Positions 1 through 10,200 of a stretch of DNA of 64,000 nt are shown here, one piece after another (position 1 is the stretch's first letter; every line of letters begins with the position of its first letter). Position numbers and translations under genes: made by a program. The notes below the pieces were generated by a model. The model worked only from the letters and a program-made list of their open reading frames with translations, did no database searches and was not told where the DNA came from. This stretch comes from Neoarius graeffei (lineage: Eukaryota > Chordata > Actinopteri > Siluriformes > Ariidae), in assembly GCF_027579695.1 (NCBI RefSeq), contig NC_083579.1, forward strand, positions 68,458,871 through 68,522,870, given 5' to 3'.

Positions 1-806
1 TAAATGTGTGGCACTTGTAAGTTGCTTTGCTGTCACTCTTCTACCCAGTTCATCCCAAACCAGCTCGATGGGGTTTAAGTCTGGAGACTGTGCTGGTCAC
101 TCCATGTTTTCAAGCTTACCATCTTGTCCTTTTTTTCCTGAGGTAGTCCTGGCATGACTTATGTTTTGGGTCATGATCTTGTTGTAGGATGAACCCCTGA
201 CCAACTAGGCGCACACCAGACAGTATTGCATGGCTCTGCAGAATGTTGTGGTAGCTGTTTTGGTTCAGGGTGCCTCTCACTTTGTACAAGTCACCGACCC
301 TGGATCCAGCGAAACAGCCCCAGACCATCACACTTCCTCCTCCATGTTTGACAGTTGATGTCACGCACTATGGAACCATCCTTTCGCCTACTCGATGGCG
401 TACAAAGATTCTGCGTGATGAACCGAAGATTTCAAATTTTGATTCATCAGTCCATAATACCTTCTTCCAGTCTTCAGTAGTCCCATGGCGGTGTTTCATG
501 GCCCAGGCAAGCCTCTTTGTCTTATTCTGACGTCTTAGCAATGGCTTTCTTGCTGCAGCTCGTCCTGTCAAACCTGCAGCTCAGAGTCTTCTCTTCACAG
601 CTGAAACTGAGACTTGCTTACTACGACCACTATTGAGGTATTTCACCTGACGTCACAGGGTCACGTGACGCCCCAGTGTCCGCCATTTTGAACGTCAAGC
701 TACATACTAACGCTGCAGACAGAGAGGGAGAACCGGCTTGAAAAAAAAAACATGTTACAGACACCTAGAGTAGATTAATTTGTCAGTAAGCACTCTATAA
801 ATAACC

Positions 807-1134
807 ATGGTGTTTGCTTGTTGTGCTGTGGGCTGCCACAACAGACAGGGACAGCGTGCAGGGCGCTCCTTTTACCCGTTTCTAGTGATGGGAATTTCGG
901 CTCTTTTGGCTCTTCTTGCTATAAGGAGCCGGCTCTTTCGGCTCCCAAACTCGACTCCCACCGAAGAGCCGGCTCCCGTCGTTCACTTCAAAGAGCCGGC
1001 TCTTTGAACCGGATCGTTTGCGACCGACACATCACTACTGGTTTACTACTGACCCAAACGAGGGATTACAGCTGTGAAGAGACAGGATTGTGAGCCAGAG
1101 TACTCCAGACTTTGCAGTGATCATTTCATTTCAG
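807..1134 (+). pseudogene. THAP zinc-finger domain exon, interrupted by a MITE
   Basis: The ATG at 807 opens a THAP domain start: CCAVGCHNR supplies the C2 half of the C2CH zinc site. The reading is cut at 883 by a 155-bp MITE and resumes at about 1049 with EPEYSRLCSDHFISG, which has the C-x2-H half (CSDH). It ends at a GT donor (cag|gttagt, 1135). Family knowledge: THAP domains are DNA-binding modules of P- and Kolobok-type transposases. Here the domain belongs to a mobile element, not a host gene. Confidence 0.65.
883..1037. mobile_element. hAT-type MITE inside the THAP exon
   Basis: 155 bp bounded by TAGTGATG and CATCACTA. The inside is made of repeats of GAGCCGGCTCTTT-like sequence in both directions. 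The flanking 8-mers cccgtttc and ctggttta match at 5 of 8 positions, compatible with an aged 8-bp hAT duplication. It interrupts the THAP reading frame. Confidence 0.6.
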
Positions 1135-1143
1135 GTTAGTTTA

Positions 1144-1770
1144 TCAGTTAACGCAATTTTGATAAAATATATAGCAAAAAGTAAATGGGTCAGTGTTTGT
1201 TAACCCATCTGAGCAGTGAAACAAGGCAGTGTTAATTTGTCTAGGGTTGCATGTAGCAGACATCAGACATAAAACGCAATAACAGAGGCTAGAAAGAAAC
1301 GGGACACAGAAATAAACAGGGAAATTAAGTAAAAAGAAAGAGGAGAAAAAAAGAGCGCGGATCTCCAAACACATGAGAAGCCTATCTTACGCACATATCA
1401 CGCGGACTCCACACACGCATCGCGTCTGAAGTCATAACTCATCAGGGGAAATCGTGTCCGCATTGGCATGTTCAAAAAACAACCTCGCATCAGCAATGAT
1501 ACCACACGCAAGAAAAAAAAAAAACAGTCAGGCTACTCAACAACCAACCTGGCAGCAGCAGTCGTTGTCATGTAAACACAACACTTCGGATATGCAAATG
1601 CTTCCCGTTACACACGATTTCTATGTCAATAAACATCATTTTGCCAATATTTTAGAGACACCCCCCCCCCCCCCCCCCCCCAACATTTCCCAAATCATGT
1701 TTTCAAAGGATCTCATGTCTGTTTCAGGGGATCTCGGATCCCCCGAGTAACAAGACAGTGTTGTGAACAT
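1144..1770. other. Non-coding interior of copy A
   Basis: No convincing coding frame. Contains A-runs near 1513, a poly-C tract at about 1661-1680 and unremarkable unique sequence. I see no RNA gene or further THAP coding here. Confidence 0.4.
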
Positions 1771-2185
1771 AGCCTACCTTGTACCGTTTCAAACTGCTGG
1801 GGTCATCCTTCATCAAACTGTTGACTTCTGTCGACAACCTTGGATCCATACCAAGGCTGGGTACAGTGTTTGTGATAAAAGACAGATCCAATTTAACACG
1901 AATCACAGCTTACTTTCTTGTTAAAATGTGCAAAGGTCTCCACCATCTCATACTGCCTTGCACTGAAGGACTTAAGCGTGCCGTCCAAAATGGCTGCATC
2001 ACGTGACTTGGTCACGTGGGTGAAATACCTCAATAGATAGTTTTCACTGACATCACGGCATTCCGGGGAACGCCCTCCAGCTGCCATCTTGTGGGGCAAA
2101 CAAAACGGACCATCGCCATTACCGGCTCCGTTATCTCAGACGAATTTATGAAGTTATATGGTCAGTTTTCTAAAATTAAAGACCA

Positions 2186-2359
2186 ATGTCGGCAAAATCA
2201 AGCAAACAGAAGTATATAGATACATTTGATGACATCTCACGACAACGGTATGCAGCCAAACTGGCCTTGATTGGGGGAATTGACCCCTACGAAGTGGACA
2301 AAGATGCATTTTCAAGTGACTATGCAGGGCTGCCAAAGCCTGAAACTGCCAAAGCCTGA
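2186..2359 (+). pseudogene. N-terminal exon resembling SWIM/YqaJ transposon proteins
   Basis: 57-residue frame with YIDTFDDISRQRYAAKL and IGGIDPYEVDKD. I recognise this pattern from first exons of fish transposon proteins that carry SWIM and YqaJ-like nuclease domains. It also parallels the frame at 9521 ([18 protein letters not shown]). No SWIM or nuclease domain is visible here, because the sequence is cut by the palindrome at 2414. Family assignment is from memory and unverified. Confidence 0.45.
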
Positions 2360-2413
2360 AACTGACTTCATCAAACTTTAAAGGCTGTCTGATATATACA
2401 ACTTTATATATTC

Positions 2414-2870
2414 ACAGCACGCCTTTTGGCGGATGCCGCCTTTTTCACGGCTGAATCGCGCAGATCCGATTTTTTTTTTTTTGGGGTGGGGGGGCGTTGG
2501 AGTGTCTGATTATAATTTCAAAGTAAATTCTGTATTAAAGTTACTAAATAAGCAAATCCGTTACAGTCCATGAAACAGGAAGTATAAGGATGAGAAAAAA
2601 ACAGTTTAAATCGGAAAGCTGCGCACATTTGCGCAGTCCTGCACACCACTCGGGCTGCGCAAATGTGCGCAGCTTCCCAATTTAAACTGTTTTTTCCTCA
2701 TCCTTATACTTCCTGTTTCATGGACTGTAACGAATTTGCTTATTTAGTAATTTTAATACAGAATTTACTTTGAATTTATAATCAGACACTCCAACGCCCC
2801 CCCCCCCCCCCCAAAAAAAAAAAAATCGGATCTGCGCGATTCAGGCGGCATCCGCCAAAAGGCGTGCTGT
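2414..2870. mobile_element. Palindromic MITE (457 bp)
   Basis: Two arms of roughly 210 bp are near-perfect inverted copies: ACAGCACGCCTTTTGG at 2414 and CCAAAAGGCGTGCTGT to 2870. They meet around 2630-2655, where GCGCACATTTGCGCA-like sequence occurs in both arms. A T-run/G-run in the left arm (near 2471) is mirrored by a C-run/A-run in the right arm (near 2800). No coding frame. Confidence 0.85.
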
Positions 2871-3104
2871 TTGCTTCCCAAACACAAATTAAATCATAGA
2901 GAATAGACCTAAAATGTTTTTCAAAAATGACCCTTGCGTGAGTGAAGTGACAAGTTTCAAATAGAAACGTGACAAACGAGCGATATTACAATGTAAACGT
3001 ACACTCAGCGGTTCCAGTTAGGCATTCTCCAGAGATTGTTCACATGATGTTTTGGTTTCCAAAAACAAACTTAAACACGACTGATTGTTTATTTAAACAA
3101 CTTG

Positions 3105-3311
3105 CCACTTATAAAATGATCGGAGCAGACTTTGCTGTGTTTGGAAGGCTGATAATCCTTGCGGTTGATTCTCGCAATTTCTCCTTTGTACGCTGAGTTT
3201 CTTTGTTTGCTCGCCTTTGTGCTCCCGTACCGTGGGAATTCCATAAAAGCTCCGCTTGACTTCATCATTTGACCTATTACGACAGCCGTGAATGCAACAG
3301 GTGTGCACCAT
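3105..3311 (-). pseudogene. THAP domain exon with frameshift
   Basis: ATG at 3311 gives MVHTCCIHGCRNRSND (C2 half), then SFYGIP. After a one-frame shift near 3195 it continues as ARINRKDYQPSKHSKVCSDHFISGK with the CSDHF half. THAP is a C2CH DNA-binding fold. TGACGTCA sits 130 bp upstream (3441-3448). The shift makes this copy non-functional. Confidence 0.65.
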
Positions 3312-4249
3312 TGCTAGCTTTAAATAGCCTGCTTGGGTTCTTTTGAAGACTTTGTACTCGCACGTTACAATGTGTGCTCAGTCACCCATATGGTAAACTT
3401 GACCCGCAAGATGGCCGCCACTAGGGAATCCCCGACTCTGTGACGTCATGTGAAAACTATCTATTAAGCTGTGCTTGAAGCTGTTGTCCTGTGAGCCGCC
3501 AATCACGCAAGCTGTTAACTCTCAGAAATTCGTCCTCTGATTCAGTTGTGGCTTTGGGTCTGCCAGACCTCTTCCTGTCAGTTTCTTCCAGTTTCTGAAT
3601 GCCTTTTGATAGTGAAGAAAACTGTACTCACTGACACCTTGACTTTCTTGGCAATTTCTCTGTAGGAAAGACATTTTTAAGTGTTACGATGGTCTGTCTC
3701 TCTTCCATTGTTAATTGCCTTTTTCTCGCCATTTTTGTAGCAACACACTACTTTCTGCAGTACAGTACTGTTCAACTGATGCTCACGAGGGTATGGTACC
3801 ACAGTGTGTTCCAAAACTGCTTTTATGCAGACAGAGAGGGTTGTAAGCAATCAAGAAAAGTTGGAACACCGGTCGGAATTAGTAGCACCAGCTTTCAAGG
3901 CTTGATCAACCTTCATTGCTGCAGAACAGCTTTAAAGTGTTAACCCATTGCATGTTCCCTGAAAGAGGCCTTTTTGTCTAATTCTGAAATGTACATTATT
4001 TTTCAGTTTTGGGTAACCCTACCTTTTTTTTTTTTTTAAACCTCTGATAGTTCAGCACCTACCTTTGTACCATTTCAAGCTATTCATTGGAGTTGAACGA
4101 CTTGAATTGCAATAAATAACTGGAAAAACTGGGGTGTTCTAAAACTTTTGACCAGTAGTGTATGAGCAAAACTAGTCACCCAGTGCTTCATAAAAGATCT
4201 GCTGTATAATTTTTATTAGACATTGATGTATGGTCATTTGTTTTTGTAG

Positions 4250-4283
4250 GGTAACAATATTCTAGCGAGACGAGCTGCTTCAG
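4250..4283 (+). CDS. dlst: DLST exon 2 (presequence)
   Basis: 34 nt, acceptor tttttgtag|GG, donor CAG|gtaagt. Phase 0 start; codes [12 protein letters not shown] with one base left over. Arginine-rich and lacking acidic residues, as expected of a mitochondrial targeting sequence. It corresponds to the second exon of vertebrate DLST. Confidence 0.85.
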
Positions 4284-7200
4284 GTAAGTTTGCTTTAACT
4301 TGAATTCAGTGTGTTATAGTAATCAAATCTACCGTGCACCGAGAGATTCCGGTTGAAATTATGGATCCTCTGAGGTGACTGGCAGGGGTTGCGCCCCTCA
4401 GAAAATAATACTATGCAGGGCTCGAAATTTGCGGTGGTCCGGTCTCCCGAGGCGACTTAATTTGTCATTTGGCGGGTAATTCCTGTCACTAGCCATCCCG
4501 GCTGGCTAGTTGAAAATAAAAAAATATATATATGAAGCGAAGATTCAGACTAGGGCTGTGCGATATATCGAATATACTTGATATATCTCCGGAAATTCTG
4601 TGTGAGATACATATTATTATATCGTAACTATCGAGTATTTTATGGTCATCTGTGACTTGCGTTTGTTTCGTGTTTGTTTAAAACCTTTTCCGGTGGTTTT
4701 CTCCCTGTCCCTCAGGCAGTAACGCGAGAGGCTGCCTCAGGGTAAAAAAAATAAATAAAAAAATAACGTCACACTCGCCAACCAACCCCAGGTGACATCT
4801 CGGTGCTGAAAGGAACTTGCGGGAAGATTTCCTAGTTTCGGTTTCCAGCGCTAACTCAGTTCGTGCAATCGCTGGTTGTTGCATAGGCTACCGTGTAAGC
4901 TCTGTCAATTTCAGCGACAAATTAAAAACGGAAGCGGACGAATTGGTTCCTAAAATAACTAGTAAAGGCCTCTGCATGCTCTTGCCACAAGGCTTTCGCA
5001 GATAGCTTTTCGCAGACAGTTGTAATTTATCGTTGAGCGGGGAGTAATAGGCGTACGCGATGTTATTCACCGCCACAACACAAGGGGGCGTGAAGTCGCG
5101 AAATCGCTAGGAGTAGTTGGTGGGTGTGGTTAGTGGAGTGTTTATCCTCCGGTTACTGATAATGACTAGAACTGGAGTCGTATAGATGTACGTACTTCCT
5201 CGATCAACCGCTCTTCGTGCTGCTCCATCTTCGCTCGTGTTTTTAAAAATGGCGGTCGTGAAAACAAACCAAACCGGGAAAGTAGGGAAGCGGAAGTGCG
5301 TGTACAGCGGATGTAGAGTGGACCAATCGGAGCCTTCTTGTCTGCGACGCTGTCTGCGAGGCTTCTGCGGTGGTCACAATTTTTGGGCGGTGCGCGCAGA
5401 ACGTCTGCGAAGGTGGGGGGGCTACGCAGACACTGTCTGCGACGCTATCTGCGAGGACTGGGTTGTCAGCATAAATTGGCCTTAAGGGGTCAGTCATCTG
5501 GCATTTTTTTTGGATATCGTGAGGAGGATGTGGAGCAGCAAATGCCAATTTGTAAAGTGTGCAAAAAAAAAACAGTATCAAAATACTCGGTTCTTGAAAT
5601 AAATGCACATTAGTCATGAACAATGGTAACTACTCTCTTTTGTGTTATTTTTGACAGAAGTAAAATTCATACATAAACAAATTTTGGCGAGTTGATTTTC
5701 TGTTTGGCTAGTTACTTTGGAAGGTAACTAGTCCGGCTGGCTGGTGAAAAAATATATGAATTTCGAGCCCTGCTATGCCAGTCACCAAACAAAATCCATA
5801 ATTACCGCTGCCTCTTTTTTTTGATATCCCTCATCAAAAAATACTGGACTAAAAGTGTTAAGATTGAATCTTGGTGTAAACTCGCTGGAGGCAGCCATGT
5901 TTGTTGTTTAAGTCAGCACGACCTGCGCATGTGCAATGTACCATGCTATCACCTGCCTCACTGGGCATGATCATATGTAGATCTACACACATGGAAATGC
6001 CGCAGCTGTGGTTTGAGTCAGCCGTATGGCTTAAAATTGTGACGTCAATTCATGGTATATCCTGGTATTACCACCATAAAACCAGCACTGAGGAGAACAT
6101 CCATCCATTATCTGGAGCCGCTCACCCTGTGCAGGGTCACAGGCAAGCTGGAGCCAATCCCAGCTGACTATGGGCGAGAGGCGGGGTACACCCTGGACAA
6201 GTTGCCAGGTTATCACAGGGCTGACACATAGACACAGACAACCATTCACACTCACATTCACACCTACGGTCAATTTAGAGCCACCAGTTAACCTAACCTG
6301 CATGTCTTTAGACTGTCGGGGAAACCGGAGCACCCGGAGGAAACCCACGCAGACACGGGGAGGACATGCAAACTCCACACAGAAAGGCTCTCGCCGGCCA
6401 CGGGGCTTGAACCCAGGACCTTCTTGCTGTGAGGCGACAGCACTAACCACTACACCATCGTGCCGCCTCTGAGGAGAACATATATTTTTCATATTCTAAG
6501 TGCGGCAGTGTGATCCGGAGATGACAATAGCATGATGGGTGTGATGTTGGTATGAATGGATTTGGCCCAGCAGGACCGTTGGCATGTGTAAACAGCTCAG
6601 TGACTCGGTGAATGTTGCATTAAAAAAATGGTCAGCCAAGCAAACATTTATAAGCAACAGTGTCTAGTTATCTCTCTCTCTCTCTCTCTCTCTCTGTGTT
6701 GAGTTGCACGTGCCACTCATGAGATACCAGTGATGTCCTCTCCTGCTCTCCATACCTGCCTGATCCATCCTCATGCCCTACTTCTGGAGGGAGTTCATGG
6801 TATATCCAGAATATACCATGACTGATTCGCACCATATCGTTTTTTTTTTTTGGACATTGAGATACATTGAGCAATCATTGATGGAACTATTTTATGTCAC
6901 GTGAGCCATCTTTGGCCAATCCCTGCACAGGAGTTATTTGATGAGGGATATCAAATAATATAATGCTTTGTAAGTTCATTATAATTCAAACTCTATTCTT
7001 CCAATAGCTGATGGAAAGCACAATTTTTTTTTTTTTAGTCATTACAGAGCGTTTTTCTTTTGGCAATGAAAGCAAATAAATGTTCTTGGTTCTTCAGGCA
7101 TACCGGCTTCTCAGTGCTTCACCGTTAGGAACGATCTGTAAGTATTTGTTCTCGGCTGAGGATATTAGAAGCTGAACTATTTATTAATTGTGTCCTTAAT

Positions 7201-10200
7201 AATGAAAACTCTCTGATTTTGTTTAACTTCCATTGAATTGCAGGAAATTTGAGACGAGGCCCAGTATCTTCCAGATCAGATACTTCAAAACTACTCCATC
7301 CCACAGTATGTAACTTCAGATGCATGGTTGTTGCAGATTTTATATTTGATATGTAGCCTGTTTACTAGTTATACTAAACAGGCATGATTGTACTGCACGT
7401 GTTTCAGAAACAAGGAGTCAATGATCGCTTGTATGACACCATTCAAGACTCGTGTGTGTTTGGGGGAACAGGTGGGGATTGTGGGGTTGTACGCGTGTGA
7501 ATTCGCATGTTGATAGAATCGGGATTGCTTAAAGGGCATATTCTGGACCAATTTCTTTTTTTTTTTTTTAATGAAAGTATGTCCCTTTACACACTCATCC
7601 AGAAGGGTAATTTTGCACAAGGCCATCTGTCTACAGCAGAAAAAAATAAAATAACAAAACGCGTCTGGAAAAATCCCAAGGGAGTCTGGAGCTGGAGCCG
7701 AGCTTTGCGTAGTCTCAGTCACAGCCTGTGTAGACCAAGCGCTCCCATTTCTCTCTCATTGTCCGGTCTTTTGGGAAACGATGAGTACTAATCCCATCAA
7801 GATTGGTGTTGCTACACCCTCCTACGATACATCTGTTAACCATTTTAATAATTACGCGATAACGTTGAAGAAATTTGCAGCAAACCACCAGGTCGTTATC
7901 TCATAAACAAACCAGCGCTGACGTAGGATTCAGAGGGAGGCGTCCCGCACGCGACGTCACCAAAATCAATGTTTGCCGGGAAATCCAAATGCCAAGTTTT
8001 TTCAGAGGCGGACCAATTCGCCTCAAATAGCTTGATTTCAACTGAATTTTTCTGGTATTGCGCAAGGTAAAAAAAAAATTGCACAAAATGTGACAGATAT
8101 TTGACCAAAGTTTAATCTAAAATAGGAGAATTGCATTGATCTTGCTCCTGAATTTACCCGTGATATGCACTTTAAAGGTGAAAATGTAGGATTGTGAGAA
8201 TGTGAGACCTTGCCTCAGTGGAAATGAAGAATTTTTGCGCATTGAATAATCCCATAAGTTTTTACTAAACTGAACAGCTGTTTTTAGTTGAAATTTCTGC
8301 ATGCAGTTTCTTTAGATGACCAAAAATAAGAGAAAATGTGGCACATTTGGATTAAAATGAGAACTCGAGATTGCGAATTGATGATTTCCTGACTCTCATG
8401 GAATGATCTGTAGCCACATTGACCTAAACTGTAAATGTCTTACTACATTGTGCGCAGCAGCAAGGCCTCTACAGGGTTTTGTACCGTTCGAATTAGCCAA
8501 TCATTCACTTGCTGAAATGGATCTGGAATATAGCTGCTCTTTCAAAGCCAAAAGGATGTATGAAGATCTCGAACAACTCAGTCCAGCTGTGTCAGTACGG
8601 TTCTCGGGTGTGCTTGAAGACCTGAATGAGCACACTTGAAATAAGCGCAATTAATAAATCCAGTTTATGACCTCTTATCCTGGGAGTGTTGATCGATGTG
8701 TGAAGATTGGCCTCCTGGTCTAACCTGGCAAAAACCAACAATGAGGAAGAGAGGGAAAGGAAGCGAATGTGGTTCAGTGTTCAGCATTGCAATGGGGCTG
8801 AGGATATGGATGGCCTTTATGTCGAATAAAAATCCAAATCTGTTGTAACTCCTCTTTCCTGTCATTACATTGCATTACGTTATTGGCGTCCGTGTTCTCC
8901 ATGGCCGCTTTTAAAGTGGCACACCACCATGTTATAATTCTGGCCCGCCACCGTTCCCTTGGCCAAAAAAAAAAACCACGTAACTTCATTAGTATACACC
9001 AAATAAATCGTAAACAGGGATGAGAGTTTTCCGCTTTTCGGCGGTTTTCCGCTTTTTCTGAGCGAGAATCGATATTATGCCAAATCCGTTGAGATGTTTT
9101 TTTTTTTTTTTTCATTGAGGGGGGTTGGGGTATGTTCCTTCGTGATACTCAAGCGTACAACGATGTTACATGTTTACATTTTCGCCATCTTTAGTCTCGC
9201 TAAGTCTCGCGGTAGAATACGTGTTATCTACAATGTAATTGGCCAAAACATTGCTGGCGAGAGCATGATAGCCAATCATAACAGTTGTTACAAGAGTGTG
9301 GGAGAGAACAAAAGCCAATCATAACAGTTCTTACAAAAGTACCCGCATCTGTTCTATTTTATCGAAACTTGCACATGTTCATCGTCGCTGCGCTTCAAAA
9401 ATGCATTTCTCTTTCGTATCGGCTTTTTTACTCAAAATGCCGAATACAACAGACCCCTTCGCATGTTTGTAAACAAACCGACCGTTGCCAGGATGCACGT
9501 GCAGCCTGGACCCAGAAACAATGGCGCTGCCCATAGACCGGCATTATGAGCGGTCAGATTATGCCAAACAATTGTCGTTACAAGATCGAGAATGCTACAT
9601 AAATAAGTTAACTCTAACAAGTGGACATCGCCTACCGGATCCGCATTTAATTAAAGAGCGGACGGACGATGTCAGTAAGTTCCCTGGTATACAATGGCCA
9701 GATATATACTCGTACCTTATTGACAAGACGAAAAACTTCGTGCCTACAAGTCTTTAGACACATATATGATTGTGTGGGCATGTACAACTTGATTAACAAT
9801 GGGACATTCGTATTCATTTTGTTTTAATCAAATTATGCCAGTGATGTGATGGCAATGTGGCTTTAGCTACAACAGCAAATGCCAACACTAAACAGCAATT
9901 TGCAGGAGGTAATGGCATGAAAGGAATGATAGTGTAAAGAGTGCAGCTAAGAGAAATCAGAGCTGCGTAAAAAGCGAGAGGCAGAGAGCAGAAATGAAAC
10001 TGAACGGGGCGGGAGCTAGGTTAGAGCAGTCAACGTAAGTTGCCATTTAGAGCGAGGGCACACAATTTTTACCTTTCCATCCTTGCTTTAAAATTGTGAT
10101 TTTCGGCATACACAAATAATGATGGCACAAAATCTGGACTGCTTGAGTCAAGCGAGACCTCTCCTACAAACAAAATTGCATGCAAAGCTAAGTTAACATG

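Larger units (their letters stand above)
635..2031. mobile_element. THAP-type TIR element, copy A
   Basis: The left end GAGGTATTTCACC (635) is the reverse complement of the right end GGTGAAATACCTC, which ends at 2031. Both ends carry CRE/E-box-like blocks: TGACGTCA at 648-655, and CACGTGAC near both ends. The left part codes for a THAP domain start reading inward. It abuts copy B at 2037, separated only by AATAG. The CTATT duplication flanks the A+B pair, not A alone, so the order of insertion is unclear. Superfamily not assigned. Confidence 0.6.
2037..3460. mobile_element. THAP / YqaJ-type TIR element, copy B
   Basis: Ends are ATAGTTTTCAC (2037) and GTGAAAACTAT (to 3460). TGACGTCA lies at 3441-3448, and a CAAGATGG (YY1-like) box lies inside both ends (3409, and 2088 inverted). 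The left end codes rightward for a YqaJ/SWIM-type N-terminus (2186). The right end codes leftward for a THAP domain (3311). A 457-bp palindromic MITE sits between them. The right end resembles the left end of copy A, so A and B are relatives. Confidence 0.6.
116..3732 (-). pseudogene. Tc1 transposase remnant (broken)
   Basis: The N-terminus reads from an ATG at 3732 (MARKRQLTMEERQ). After the insertion, the DDE region continues at 571-368 (WTDESKFEIFG) and 364-116 (KHGGGSVMVWGCF, QQDHDPKHKS). The WTDES and QQDHDPKH motifs mark the first two catalytic aspartates of a DD34E Tc1 transposase. The frame is broken by the 2.8-kb insertion at 635-3460 and by a shift near 366. It cannot encode a working enzyme. 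Confidence 0.8.
1..4160 (-). mobile_element. Tc1-type transposon, split by a 2.8-kb insertion
   Basis: Two blocks, 1-634 and 3461-4160, form one Tc1-like element whose transposase reads on the minus strand. The right terminus is CCAGTAGTG at 4152-4160, followed by a TA target base pair at 4161-4162. The left terminus lies outside the window. The blocks join at the sequence CTATT, present both at 630-634 and 3461-3465, which is the apparent duplication made when the THAP-type elements at 635-3460 inserted. The element lies 5' of the first visible DLST exon, probably in DLST intron 1. Confidence 0.85.
4416..5772. mobile_element. hAT-like element with nested insertions
   Basis: The left end CAGGGCTCGAAATT (4416) and right end AATTTCGAGCCCTG (to 5772) are inverted copies. 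CTATG flanks both sides (4411-4415 and 5773-5777), shorter than the usual 8-bp hAT duplication. Inside are a second element start, TAGGGCTGTGCG (4551), a BED-finger fragment (5500-5612) and a Harbinger MITE (4966-5482). Confidence 0.65.

Noticed and set aside
1..4249. DLST exon 1 within the left part of the window
   Set aside because: No frame with the expected MLSRSR-like start and a phase-0 donor was found; the stretch is fully taken up by mobile elements.
5186..5623. Overlapping 90-126 residue frames on both strands
   Set aside because: They arise from the TCTGCGA-rich interior of the Harbinger MITE and recur reversed at 13502-13750; no domain.
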